From Streptomyces sp. HUAS 15-9 (GTDB lineage Bacteria; Actinomycetota; Actinomycetes; Streptomycetales; Streptomycetaceae): 64,000 nucleotides of DNA. Location of the stretch: contig NZ_CP106799.1 of the NCBI RefSeq assembly GCF_025642155.1, positions 124,001-188,000 of the forward strand, given 5' to 3'. Below the pieces are notes generated by a model that saw only the letters and a program-made list of their open reading frames with translations, searched no databases and was not told the origin of the DNA. Below, in pieces: positions 49,750 to 58,685 of this stretch (positions within the stretch are counted from its first letter, which is position 1; each line of letters starts with the position of its first letter). A program made the position numbers and the translations under genes.

Positions 49750-50577
49750 TTACGCGGCAGCGGCGTACGTGTCTCCTCCCACGGGCTCGGGCAGCAGGAA
49801 CCTCTGCGGCTCCGACCGGCTCCAGGGGAAGCCGTGGTTGAGGTGGACGACCGCCTCCTCGTTCCCGTCCGCGGGCACGGCCACGGCGACCAGCACACCG
49901 GACACCGGCTCCAGTTCGAGGAACCGCCAGGGGCGGCCGGTGTCGTCGGCGGGCGGGGTGAAGGCGCGTACCCCGCCCTCGTCGTCCAGGGTGAAGACGA
50001 AGCTGTCGAACGGGATGCCGAGGCCAAGGCCGCGCGCCTTGGAGTACGCCTCCTTCAGCACCCACACCCGCAGCGCGCGCCGGTCCCGCTCTGGCCCGGG
50101 GTCGGCCTCCCGTACCCAGTCGCGCTCCTGCGGCGAGATGGCGTTCACGATGGTGGCGATGGCGTTCTCGTCCCGTTCCGCGATCCGCTCGACGTCCACA
50201 CCGATACGGGCCTGGCGCACGATGCCCAGGAAGTTGTAGCCGCCCGCGTGGGAGAGGTTGAAGTCGAGCACCCGCCCGCCGCGCGAGGCAAGGTCGGAGG
50301 TGGGCCGCAGGAAGGGCCGCCCCCGTGCCGAGCGCCAGATGACCAGTTCCGCCTCCGCCAGACCCGCCTCCAGCGCCAGGGCGCGCCGTACGAGGGTGTG
50401 GGCGATCAGATACTGGAGACGGTCGCGCTCGAAGAGGAACTTCCCCGCGGTGCGCCGCTCCTGGGCGTCCAGCCAGTGCTCGGCGAGCAGCCGGGCGATG
50501 TCGGGGTTGAGCCCGTCGTTGGGACACAGCCACAGGGTGACCTGGGCCGGGTCCGTCTGCTGCTCGGCGGCCGTCAC
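49750..50577 (-). CDS. Sfp-type 4'-phosphopantetheinyl transferase (1)
   Basis: The 275-residue protein has RDRLQYLIAHTLVRRAL near residue 50, FNLSHAGGYNFLGI near 110 and IGVDVERIAERDENAI near 125, the magnesium-binding G-V-D-x-E. WVLKEAYSKARGLGLGIP follows near 175 (W-x-x-K-E-A-x-x-K). It transfers phosphopantetheine from CoA to carrier proteins, here most directly the tandem ACP encoded two genes upstream. GTG 50577 with GAGGAG overlaps the stop of the dead KS gene, so all three genes are coupled. A second, dissimilar Sfp-type enzyme lies at 58682. Confidence 0.93.
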   Translation of the reverse strand: MTAAEQQTDPAQVTLWLCPNDGLNPDIARLLAEHWLDAQERRTAGKFLFERDRLQYLIAHTLVRRALALEAGLAEAELVIWRSARGRPFLRPTSDLASRGGRVLDFNLSHAGGYNFLGIVRQARIGVDVERIAERDENAIATIVNAISPQERDWVREADPGPERDRRALRVWVLKEAYSKARGLGLGIPFDSFVFTLDDEGGVRAFTPPADDTGRPWRFLELEPVSGVLVAVAVPADGNEEAVVHLNHGFPWSRSEPQRFLLPEPVGGDTYAAAA

Positions 50578-52268
50578 GTCTGCGCTCCTCGGGGCAGTAC
50601 CGCGCTCGGGGGCAGTTCCGTCACCGGTCCCGCGAGGTGGGCGGGGGCCGCGCCCAGCACGTCGACACCGGCCAGCCACAGCCGGATCAGCTGCTCGAAG
50701 CGCCGGCCCTCCCACAGGGCGTCGACATAGGCGCGGGTCTCGGGAAGTCCGGCGAGCAGCAGCGGTTCGGCGGGCGGGTCCCGCAGATCCGCGCTGTGCA
50801 CCGGCGGTCCCTCCGGCGGGTCGTCCGGCGAGTCCTCGGGGCCGCCCCGTGCCGCGAACGCGGCCAGTGCGGTGGCGAGTTGGGAGGTGTCGTACACCAC
50901 CAGCGCCAGCCGGCACTCCAGCGCGGCCCGGCCCAGTTTGAGTTCGCGGGCCACGGCGGCCAGGGCGGGCACGCCGGGGCCGGTGAGGCGGTCGCGGCCG
51001 GTGAGCCAGGTGGCGAGTCGTTCGGCGGTGGCGGCCAGATGCCCGGGGGTGGCCGCCGACAGCAGCACCAGCTGCGGCCCGCCGTCGTCGTCCCCCGGTG
51101 CCCGCGCCACGGGCGACGAGTCCTGGTCCGAGTCCGGGTCCCGCTCGCGCAGCACCACGACCGCGTGCTGGGCGTCCGGCGCGTGTACGCCGACCAGGAC
51201 CGTACGCGGCAGGGTTCCCCCCTCGGGAACGCGCCCGGCCTCCCAGACGGCGGGCCGCGGCCGGCCCGGCCCCGGAAGCAGGGTGGCATGGCGCAGTTGG
51301 AGGACGGCGCGGGTCAGCGCGGTCGCCGCCGGCTGTCCCGCTCCCCCGGCCCCGGCACCGTACCCGTCCTCCTCGACCTGCACCTGCGCGGCCGGTGTCC
51401 CGGCGGCCCGCAGGGCCCGGCGCCGCAGCCGGTCGCGCAGCGCGGGGTGCGCACCACGCCCCGGATGCCCCACCGCGCTGGCCGGTACGACGGCGTGCAC
51501 GACGTCACCGGCGGCGCGCGCGGCGGCAAGCGGCTTCAGCAGTACGGCAGTCGTACCACCGGAGGGCATGCCACCGGCGGTCGTACCACCGGCGCCCGGC
51601 TCGGTGGCCGCGACGAGGGCCGCCGCGCACTCGCCGGCGCGCAGCGCGCCGAGGGCCAGGTGCAGGGCGGTGAGGAACGAGGAGGGACCGGTGTCGATGT
51701 CCTGACTCGGGCCGCGCAGATCCAGGATGCGCGAGAGGCGGGCGGCACCGGCGGCCGCGAACACCCCGACGCTGCGGCGCTCACCGTCCGGGCCGGTCAG
51801 CGCGTCGAGGCGGGCACCGGCGTACCCGGCGCCCTCCAGGACCTGCCGGGCGCCGGAGAGCAGCAGCCGCTCACGGAAGTCCATGCGCGCCGCCTCACCG
51901 GGGTCCACCCCGAACGGGTCGGGGCCGACGGCGTCCACGCCACCCGGGACACTCCCCCGCACGGCCGCGCCACGGGCCCGCAGTTCAGCCTCCCAGAAGG
52001 CATCCGGACCGTCGGCCCCCGGCCAGCACCCCTGGAGTCCGACAACGGCGCACCATCCGGCGCTCGGAGAGTCGGCGGGAGCGGCGGCGGAGGCGAGGGA
52101 CTCGGGCCGGACGGTCGGCGCGACGGCCACCAACGACGGCACCGCGGCCGATGGCACGGGCGGCACGGCAGGTGTGTCCCCCGCGCGCGCCAGCAACGCC
52201 AGCGCATGCCGCCGTTCCAGGGTGCCGTCCTTGAACCGTGTGAGTATCTCCCGGCTGTCCATGGGCAC
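50574..52268 (-). CDS. Modular-type ketosynthase-like protein with no catalytic residues (KS0)
   Basis: The 564-residue protein resembles a KS of a modular, trans-AT-like PKS. An N-terminal helix EILTRFKDGTLERRHALALL (residues 6-25) looks like a docking linker. The KS fold starts near residue 72 with WCAVVGLQGCWPGADGPDAF. The Cys motif reads DIDTGPSSFLTALHLALGAL (Cys to Pro). The V-E-A-H-G-T-G-T site reads V-E-E-D-G-Y-G-A, and the second His motif is gone. After it comes a post-KS linker (LLSAATPGHLAATAERLATW) and a short tail like those in trans-AT systems. Condensation is impossible, so scaffolding, substrate holding or ACP docking is more likely. The start is the GTG at 52268 (GGAG upstream), or the ATG 6 bases later. 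Confidence 0.8.
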   Translation of the reverse strand: MPMDSREILTRFKDGTLERRHALALLARAGDTPAVPPVPSAAVPSLVAVAPTVRPESLASAAAPADSPSAGWCAVVGLQGCWPGADGPDAFWEAELRARGAAVRGSVPGGVDAVGPDPFGVDPGEAARMDFRERLLLSGARQVLEGAGYAGARLDALTGPDGERRSVGVFAAAGAARLSRILDLRGPSQDIDTGPSSFLTALHLALGALRAGECAAALVAATEPGAGGTTAGGMPSGGTTAVLLKPLAAARAAGDVVHAVVPASAVGHPGRGAHPALRDRLRRRALRAAGTPAAQVQVEEDGYGAGAGGAGQPAATALTRAVLQLRHATLLPGPGRPRPAVWEAGRVPEGGTLPRTVLVGVHAPDAQHAVVVLRERDPDSDQDSSPVARAPGDDDGGPQLVLLSAATPGHLAATAERLATWLTGRDRLTGPGVPALAAVARELKLGRAALECRLALVVYDTSQLATALAAFAARGGPEDSPDDPPEGPPVHSADLRDPPAEPLLLAGLPETRAYVDALWEGRRFEQLIRLWLAGVDVLGAAPAHLAGPVTELPPSAVLPRGAQT

Positions 52269-52283
52269 GGAGCGCTCCGCGCC

Positions 52284-53081
52284 TCAGGCCGGCCGGGTGC
52301 CGAGCAGGGCGGCCGCCTCGTCGACGCTGAGCAGATCGTCGCGGACCGCGTCCAGCAACGCCTCCAGGTCGATCTGCGCGCCCGAGGCGCCCGAGGCGCC
52401 CGAAGCGGCTGACGCGGCTGACGCGGCTGACGCGGCGGCCTTCGGCGACCCCGACGGCACCACGTCCCCGGCCGCCGATCCACCCCCACCCGCACGCGAG
52501 TTGGCCGCGACATACGCCGCGACCGAGGCCAGGTCGGGGTGCTCGTACAGCAGCGCCGTGGGTTCGCGCAGCCCCCAGATCCGGTTGACGCCCTCCACGA
52601 ACTGCGCGGAGAGGATGGAGTCCAGGCCCAGCAGGACGAAGGGGGCATCCGCCTCGATGTCGTCCGGTGCGCAGCCGAGGATCCGGGCGAGCAGGCCGCG
52701 CAGTCGGCCGATGACGTCACCGTCGTGGTCCCCGGCCGCGACCGGTGCGGACACGGGTACGGCCGGGTCGGATGCGGGTACGGCCGGATCGGGTGCGGCA
52801 CCGCCGAGTTCGGCGGCCAGCCGGTCGGCCAGGGCCTTCGGCGTCGGGCACTGATACAGGACGTCCGGCGGCACCGAGGTGCCGAAGCGGGCGTTGAGCG
52901 CACCCATGAACCCCACGCTCAGCAGGGAGTCCAGCCCCAGCACCGCGAAGCTCTCCTCGGCGTCGACGGCCTGGGCCTCGACAGCCACGAAACCCGCCAG
53001 CAGCGCGGTGAGTTCGGCCAGCACGTCGGCGGCCGGCATCTGCGGGGCGGGGTGCCCCGGCGGGGGCGAGGCAGCGGTCAT
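52284..53081 (-). CDS. Tandem acyl carrier protein (two ACP domains)
   Basis: The 265-residue protein has ACP 1 around residues 20-95 (FAVLGLDSLLSVGFMGALNA) and ACP 2 around 125-195 (FVLLGLDSILSAQFVEGVNR). Both keep the phosphopantetheine Ser, in the modular style rather than type II style. An Ala/Ser/Gly-rich linker follows (9-bp DNA repeats near 52390-52435), and then a helical tail LEALLDAVRDDLLSVDEAAA that could dock to the N-terminal helix of the KS0 protein. ATG 53081 has GGAG upstream. Together with KS0 and the PPTase it forms a three-gene unit. Confidence 0.88.
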   Translation of the reverse strand: MTAASPPPGHPAPQMPAADVLAELTALLAGFVAVEAQAVDAEESFAVLGLDSLLSVGFMGALNARFGTSVPPDVLYQCPTPKALADRLAAELGGAAPDPAVPASDPAVPVSAPVAAGDHDGDVIGRLRGLLARILGCAPDDIEADAPFVLLGLDSILSAQFVEGVNRIWGLREPTALLYEHPDLASVAAYVAANSRAGGGGSAAGDVVPSGSPKAAASAASAASAASGASGASGAQIDLEALLDAVRDDLLSVDEAAALLGTRPA

Positions 53082-53223
53082 GGTGGCGTCTCCAAGGTCG
53101 GTTCCCGGGTGGCCGTCTGCGCATTGTGCAGGCGGGTTCACCCCGACCGCATCGCCGTCCGGGGTGATCCACGGGCCGCCGACTCGCTCCTGCGAGGGAG
53201 AGGGATCAGCCGAGGAAGTCGGA

Positions 53224-54048
53224 TCAGCCCACCGCCAGGACCGGCTCCTCCGGTACCTCGACGGCCGACGCCTGGATGGAGTGCTGCAGCCGCTGCAGCC
53301 GGGGCGACGGCTCCAGCCCCAGCTCCCGCACGAGCGTGGTGCGCAGCTGCCGGTAGACGTGCATCGACTCGCTGCGCCGGCCGGAGCGGGCGAGAGCCAC
53401 CATGAACTGCGCGTGCAGGTTCTCGTGGGTGCGGTAACGGCTGGTCAGAACGATGAGCTCGGCGAGCAGTTCGCGGTGCCGGCCCAGGTGCAGGTCGGCC
53501 TCGATGCGCTGGTCGAGCGCGCACAGCCGGCTCTCCTCCAGCCGCTTGGCCTCGCGCGCCAGCAGCGTGCCCTGCTGGACGTCGGCGAACGCCGGCCCGG
53601 TCCACAGGTTCAGCGCCTCGGTCAGCCGGGCGGAGGCGTCGGCGTAGGAGGCCGCGTCCATGGCCCGGTAGCCCTCGCCCGCGAGGGTCTCGAACCGGCG
53701 CACATCGCTGCTGCCGCCGTCGGCGGCGAGCAGATAGGCGCCGGGCAGGGTCACCAGGACGTCCTTGGCGCCGCGCGGGAGCCTGTCCCGCTCCCCCGGC
53801 TGCTCGGCGGCGAGGGCGAGCGCCCGGGCGATGTGGTCGCGCAGGTGCAGGACGTAGGTCTGCAGGGTGGTACGGGCGCTGCGCGGCGGTCGCCCCTCCC
53901 ACAGCTCCTCGACCAGGTCCGTGACGGGCACGGCGTGGTCGGCGTTGAGTGCGAGCAGGGCCAGCATCTGACGCTGTTTCGGCGCGGTGGGAGTGACCGG
54001 CACTCCGCCCTCCCGCACCGCCAGGGCCCCCAGTACGTCGATGTCCAA
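53224..54048 (-). CDS. SARP-family pathway activator (2)
   Basis: The 274-residue SARP begins MDIDVLGALAVREGGVPVTP at a TTG codon (54048, with AGGGAG upstream) and contains SARTTLQTYVLHLRDHIARA and ELGLEPSPRLQRLQHSIQAS. It is very similar in layout and sequence to SARP 3 at 62019, and both share an upstream 42-base element, so the two are recent paralogues. It should activate operons bearing heptamer direct repeats. It is co-directional with, and upstream of, the tandem-ACP unit, whose transcription it may control. Confidence 0.92.
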   Translation of the reverse strand: MDIDVLGALAVREGGVPVTPTAPKQRQMLALLALNADHAVPVTDLVEELWEGRPPRSARTTLQTYVLHLRDHIARALALAAEQPGERDRLPRGAKDVLVTLPGAYLLAADGGSSDVRRFETLAGEGYRAMDAASYADASARLTEALNLWTGPAFADVQQGTLLAREAKRLEESRLCALDQRIEADLHLGRHRELLAELIVLTSRYRTHENLHAQFMVALARSGRRSESMHVYRQLRTTLVRELGLEPSPRLQRLQHSIQASAVEVPEEPVLAVG

Positions 54049-54078
54049 CGCCGTCTCCCTACGACAAGTACAGCCAAG

Positions 54079-54120
54079 AACAGCACGAGCGGTCGGCCAA
54101 TATCATACCGGTCGCGCTGC
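54079..54120 (-). promoter_or_regulatory. Conserved 42-bp upstream element of SARP 2
   Basis: This block matches 62902-62943 upstream of SARP 3 at 33 of 42 positions without gaps. Shared parts include AACAGCACG, GCGGT, AATA and TACCGG. On the minus strand the aligned -35-like box is TTGGCC (54095-54100), weaker than that of SARP 3. It likely binds a common regulator. Confidence 0.55.
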
Positions 54121-54213
54121 TTTAGGTCAGCGCCGGCCCGGCAAAATGGCTTGGAGCCCTCCCGTGGACCCCAACAGAGGCTCAACTCTGCCACATTCCC
54201 GGCGAAAAAAAGT

Positions 54214-54249
54214 ACCGTCCGGTTCCCTTCTTGGGGAGAACCGGACGGT
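54214..54249 (-). terminator. Rho-independent terminator of the carboxylase operon
   Basis: A perfect 12-bp stem ACCGTCCGGTTC/GAACCGGACGGT (54214-54225 with 54238-54249) is followed on the minus strand by ACTTTTTTTC, a rare clear U-tract in this GC-rich sequence. It lies about 35 bases after the carboxyltransferase stop. Confidence 0.92.
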
Positions 54250-54282
54250 GCGGTGTCTTCGTGGAGTGGGTCTCCAGGGCGA

Positions 54283-55875
54283 CTACTGCGGGGGGTTGCC
54301 GTGCTTGCGGGAGGGCAGGTCGGCGTGCTTGGCGTGCAGCATCGCCAGGGACCTGATCAACACCTGCCGGGTCTCGGCGGGGTCGATCACGTCGTCGACG
54401 AGGCCGCGCTCCGCCGCGTAGTACGGGTGCATGAGCTCGGCCTTGTACTCCTCGACCATCTGACGCCGCATCGCCTCGGAGTCGTCGGCCGCGGCGATCT
54501 GCCGCCGGAAGATGACGTTCGCGGCGCCCTCGGCGCCCATGACGGCGATCTCGTTGGTCGGCCAGGCGTACGTCACGTCCGCACCGATCGCCTGCGAGTC
54601 CATGACGATGTACGCGCCGCCGTACGCCTTGCGCAGGATCAGCGAGATCCTCGGCACGCTCGCGTTGCAGTAGGCGTACAGCAGCTTCGCCCCGCGCCGG
54701 ATGATGCCGTCGTGCTCCTGGCCGACTCCGGGCAGGAAGCCGGGCACGTCCACCAGGGTCATGATCGGGATGTTGAAGGCGTCGCACATCGTCACGAACC
54801 GGGCCGCCTTCTCCGACGACTCGATGTCCAGCACGCCGGCCAGGCTCTGCGGCTGGTTGGCGACGATGCCGACGACCTGGCCGTCCAGCCGGGCCAGCGC
54901 GCAGATCACATTGCGCGCCCAGCGCTCGTGGACCTCGAGGTACTCGCCGTCGTCGACGATCTCCTCGATCACCTTGGCCATGTCGTACGGCCGGTTGCCG
55001 TCGACCGGAACCAGGTCCAGCAGCGCCTCGCAGCGCCGGTCGGCCGGGTCGGCGGTCGCGGCGTGCGGCGGGTTCTCCCGGTTGTTCTGCGGGAGCAGGG
55101 AGAGGAGGTAGCGCACCTCGTGGATGCAGGTCTCCTCGTCGTCGTAGGCGAAGTGGCACACACCGGAGGTCTCCGCGTGCACGTCCGCGCCGCCCAGACC
55201 GTTCTGGGTGATCTCCTCACCGGTGACCGCCTTGACCACGTCCGGCCCGGTGATGAACATCTGCGAGGTCTCACGCACCATGAACACGAAGTCGGTGAGG
55301 GCGGGGCTGTAGGCCGCGCCGCCCGCGCAGGGGCCGAGCATCACGCTGATCTGCGGGATGACACCCGACGCCTTCGTGTTCCGCTGGAAGATCCCCCCGT
55401 AGCCCGCCAGGGCCGAGACACCCTCCTGGATCCGCGCGCCCGCACCGTCGTTGAGGGACACCAGCGGCGCACCCGCCGCGATGGCCATGTCCATGATCTT
55501 GTGGATCTTCGTCGCATGGGCCTCGCCCAGCGCACCACCGAAGATCCGGAAGTCATGCGCGTACACGAAGACCGTACGGCCCTCCACCGTCCCCCAGCCG
55601 GTGATCACACCGTCCGTGTACGGCTTCTTCGCCTCCAGCCCGAAACCCGACGCCCGGTGCCGCCGCAGCTGCTCGACCTCCTGGAAGGAACCCGGGTCCA
55701 GGAGCAGCTCGATCCGCTCCCGCGCCGTCAGCTTGCCCTTGGCGTGCTGCGCCTCGGTCGCCTTCTCGCTGGGGCCCGCCAGCGCCTGCGCACGGATGCC
55801 GTGCAGCTCTGCCACCCGGCCGCGGATGTCGGCCGGCCCGGTCTCGACCGGAGCGGAGGCAATCGTCGTTGACAT
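54283..55875 (-). CDS. pccB: Acyl-CoA carboxylase beta (carboxyltransferase) subunit
   Basis: This 530-residue carboxyltransferase has GKLTARERIELLLDPGSF near residue 50, the acyl-CoA oxyanion loop GGALGEAHATKI near 120 and GPCAGGAAYSPALTDF near 185. The biotin-side motif GAEGAANVIFRRQI lies near 445. The sequence is that of PccB/AccB of actinomycetes, which make malonyl- or methylmalonyl-CoA together with a biotinylated alpha subunit. That subunit is absent here and would come from elsewhere. Start ATG 55875. It is the second gene of a two-gene operon with the epsilon subunit and ends at a clear U-tract terminator. It raises extender supply for the PKS. Confidence 0.95.
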   Translation of the reverse strand: MSTTIASAPVETGPADIRGRVAELHGIRAQALAGPSEKATEAQHAKGKLTARERIELLLDPGSFQEVEQLRRHRASGFGLEAKKPYTDGVITGWGTVEGRTVFVYAHDFRIFGGALGEAHATKIHKIMDMAIAAGAPLVSLNDGAGARIQEGVSALAGYGGIFQRNTKASGVIPQISVMLGPCAGGAAYSPALTDFVFMVRETSQMFITGPDVVKAVTGEEITQNGLGGADVHAETSGVCHFAYDDEETCIHEVRYLLSLLPQNNRENPPHAATADPADRRCEALLDLVPVDGNRPYDMAKVIEEIVDDGEYLEVHERWARNVICALARLDGQVVGIVANQPQSLAGVLDIESSEKAARFVTMCDAFNIPIMTLVDVPGFLPGVGQEHDGIIRRGAKLLYAYCNASVPRISLILRKAYGGAYIVMDSQAIGADVTYAWPTNEIAVMGAEGAANVIFRRQIAAADDSEAMRRQMVEEYKAELMHPYYAAERGLVDDVIDPAETRQVLIRSLAMLHAKHADLPSRKHGNPPQ

Positions 55876-55909
55876 GTGGTCAGGTTCCTTCCTGGAGCAC
55901 CAAGATCCG

Positions 55910-56107
55910 TCACTGCCAGCTGCGCGGGGCCCGGTAGGAGTGCGGCCTCCTCCACCACCGGGAGCCGTTGACCGGACGTCCCGCCTCGCTCTCCTGCGCC
56001 TCCGCGCACAGCGCGAGCAGTACGACGGTGAGCGCGGCCAGTTCCTCGTCACTCGCCTGCCCACGCTCGATGCGCAGCGCCGGTTGTACTTGGCCCGAAT
56101 CGCTCAT
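55910..56107 (-). CDS. Acyl-CoA carboxylase epsilon subunit
   Basis: The 65-residue protein begins MSDSGQVQPALRIERGQASD, then EELAALTVVLLAL, and ends R-A-P-R-S-W. The R-G-x-x-x-D-E-E-L-A-A-L-T core and C-terminal W-x-x-x-x-R segment are diagnostic for the small epsilon subunits that activate actinomycete acyl-CoA carboxylases. It lies 34 bases upstream of the beta-subunit gene on the same strand. Confidence 0.92.
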   Translation of the reverse strand: MSDSGQVQPALRIERGQASDEELAALTVVLLALCAEAQESEAGRPVNGSRWWRRPHSYRAPRSWQ

Positions 56108-56293
56108 GCCCTCTCCTCCAGCTCTTCGGACACCGTCGAATGAGCCGCTAGAGAACGGCTCCTCCCCGACTTGAGGACCATCACAAAAGCTTGCTTACGC
56201 CCTATTTCCGGCGTGAATTCGGCCCCGTCACCCGTCCCCCGGCCCCCGTCACGCCCTCCCCCGGCACCCGTCACACGTCCCTGGCGCGCACGG

Positions 56294-58374
56294 TCACACG
56301 TCCCTGGCGCGCACCGACCGCAGCCCACGCGCCAGCGCCTGCGCGCTCGCCGTGGCGCCGCCCACCCCCGTCATCACCACGGCCACGGCCGAGCCCGGCT
56401 CGGCCGCACCGCGCCGGGCGATCTCGTAGGCCGCGCTGCCGCCCGGCCCGCAGCCGCCGAGGACGAGTCGGCGGTCGGGGGCGAGCATCTCGCGCAGCAC
56501 GGACACCGACACCTCCGCCGGTCCCTCCATGCGCAGGGCCACGATCCGTTCGGGTCCCTGGTGGTCACGGGCAAGGACCTCGTAGGCACCGGCCGGCACA
56601 CCCGGCACCCCGATCAGGCAGATGACGTCCGAGAGCGGTTCCCCGGGGCGCAGCACGGCCAGGGCGAGGCCGCGCGGCGCGGGCGAGCGCGGGGCCACCC
56701 GGGGCACGTCGGAGGTGCGCAGCGGCTCCAGCACCTGGGCGACGGTGCACCGCAGGTCCCGGTGGTCGGGCAGGGAGCGCAGCAGCTGCACGCACTGGGA
56801 CAGCGTCGCGGACGCGTCCCCGTCCGCCAGGCTCGCGCGGTCGTACAGACCGGTCAGCAGCAGCCCGCCCTCCGGGCTGTGCTGGGCGACGAGGGTGAAC
56901 GGCAGGCTCGTGTCACCACTGACGCTCTGCGGTACGTCCACCTGGACGCCCTGCTCCCGCAGTTCGGCGAGCAGCGCCTCCGGCAGTTCGGGCCGGCTGT
57001 CGAAGACGACGACCGTGTCGGTCAGGTCGGTGTCCTCGCCCCGGCCGCTCCAGGCGCGTACCCGGTCGGCGGGCACCCAGGCGTGCGCGATCAGGTCGAA
57101 CGCGGTGTCGCGCACCTCGTGCAGCAGCTCCGCCAGGGGCGCCGCCGGGTCGACGGTGACGGTCATCGGCAGCGCGTTGCCGAGCAGCCCGGGGATGCCC
57201 GCGGCGCCCTGCATCGGCACGTCCCGCCCGGACAGATGCACACCGAAGCTGACCGGCAGCGGCCCCTCGGCGCCCGCCGCCCGGTACAGCAGCAGCGCCC
57301 ACACCACATGCAGCGCGCTGCTCTCGCCGACGCCCCGCATGGCCGCCCAGGACCGCAGCCGCGCGGTCTGCGGGGGCCTGAGACGGCGTTGCAGCCGGCC
57401 GGGGCCGGTGTGCCCGGTGGGACTGCCGGGGCGGCCGGACCGGACGGCGACGCCGGGGCCGGCGCGGCCGCGGACCAGAACGCGCGTGCGGTGGTGGTGT
57501 CCTGACGAGCCAGCCAGCGGGCGTGGTCGCGGACGTCGGGCCGCCGTTCGCCGCCGGGCAGGGTGCCGCCGCTGACATAGGCCCGGAAGAACTCGCGCAG
57601 CAGGAGATGGACGCCGCGCTCGTCCAGCAGGGCGCGGTGGTAGGTCAGCAGCACCCGCACCGGCGCCCGTTCGGGCGGCAGCCGGTCCTGCGGCGACCAG
57701 TTCTGGGCGAACCAGTCCTGCACCGCCGGCCCCGGTGTCCCCTCCAGCAGGGTCACCCGCAGCAGGCCCGGCCGGTGCAGGTCGAAGCCGCGCGCCCGGT
57801 CCCGCTTGACAAGGTCGCCCCAGGTGACGGTGGAGTGCGCATGGTGGACGACCTCGATCCGGGCCCGGTCGTGCAGGACCAGACGCGGTGCGGCCGTCCA
57901 GTCGAACGACGCCCGCAGCACGGCCTCGCGCTCGACGAGCGACTGCCAGGCCGTGGCGAAGCGGGACGTGTCCAGCGGCCCGGACCAGTTCCAGAAGAGC
58001 TGCTCGACATGGCGGTCCGGCGACCCTGCCGCGGCCGCGAGGATCAGCTCGCGCTGGTGCCCCGTGGCCGGGACGATGCCCTCCACGCCGGGCAGCAGGG
58101 CCAGTACGTCGGCCAGCAGCTCGGCGGTGAGCGGCTCGTGTCCGCCGTCGCCCGGCGCGGCCGGGAGGAAGCTGAGGCTGTGCCGTTCGCCGTCGTCGTC
58201 GACGGTGACGGAGTACGCGCGGTGCCGTTCGGCGAGCCGGGCCGCCACGTTCTCGGCCTCCGCGGGGCCCAGCGGCCCGCACAGCTCCAGCACGACGGGG
58301 GACCTTGGCGCGGTGCCGCCCGGCTCGTGGACCACGGCGAGGACGGTGTCCTCGGAAAGGTGATGGCTGCTCAT
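56294..58374 (-). CDS. Condensation-domain protein with thioesterase-like tail, frameshifted
   Basis: From ATG 58374 the first frame gives about 325 residues of a free-standing condensation domain (HQRELILAAAAG, SLVEREAVLRASF, RVLLTYHRALLDERGVHLLL). The last segment is the H-x-x-x-D-x-x-G form of HHxxxDG, with Tyr in the first His position and the catalytic second His kept. The match ends near 57400. A -1 shift then continues the protein (RLRPPQTARLRSWAAMRG, ALHVVWALLLYRAAGA, LPMTVTVDPAAPLAELLHEV). The C-terminal part (VICLIGVPGVPAGAYEVL, VLGGCGPGGSAAYEIARRGA) looks like a thioesterase fold without the Ser. One missing base restores about 690 residues. It could form an amide or ester from a carrier-bound acyl chain. 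Confidence 0.7.
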
Positions 58375-58685
58375 CCGCTGTCCCGGGTACCGAAACCCGC
58401 CGCCGCGGCGAAGAGGACCGGCTCCCTGCCCCCCTTTTCGGCTCGTTCTCGCTCCTGTTCGGATCGTTTCTGCGCGATATGCGCCGACTGCTGCGGCGCA
58501 CTCGGTGCGCCCAGCGCACTCAGCGCATACGGCCCCGCCGGCCCGCGCGCCCCGCACGGCTCCAGCGGCACCCGCTCCCCGTACGGCACCGACCTCGTCG
58601 TCGGTCCCGTGGGAGGGCGTCCGCGCACCCCCGCCCGGGCCGCCCGCGGGGCGCGCCCGGACTCGGTGCCCACGTCGGTCCTCAT
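58371..58685 (-). CDS. Hypothetical 104-aa protein coupled to both neighbours
   Basis: ATG 58685 overlaps the stop of the PPTase gene and its own stop overlaps the ATG of the condensation gene (ATGA at both ends), which is hard to explain by chance. The product starts MRTDVGTESGRAPRAARAGV, is rich in Arg, Ala, Gly and Pro, and has a charged helix (AHIAQKRSEQERERAEK) near the end. It has no recognised domain. It may be a linker or coupling peptide that keeps translation going between the two larger genes. Confidence 0.5.
   Translation of the reverse strand: MRTDVGTESGRAPRAARAGVRGRPPTGPTTRSVPYGERVPLEPCGARGPAGPYALSALGAPSAPQQSAHIAQKRSEQERERAEKGGREPVLFAAAAGFGTRDSG

Noticed and set aside
52879-55872. 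A 997-codon plus-strand frame spanning SARP 2 and the carboxyltransferase
   Set aside because: It crosses two genuine minus-strand genes and a U-tract terminator, and has no protein-like motif.
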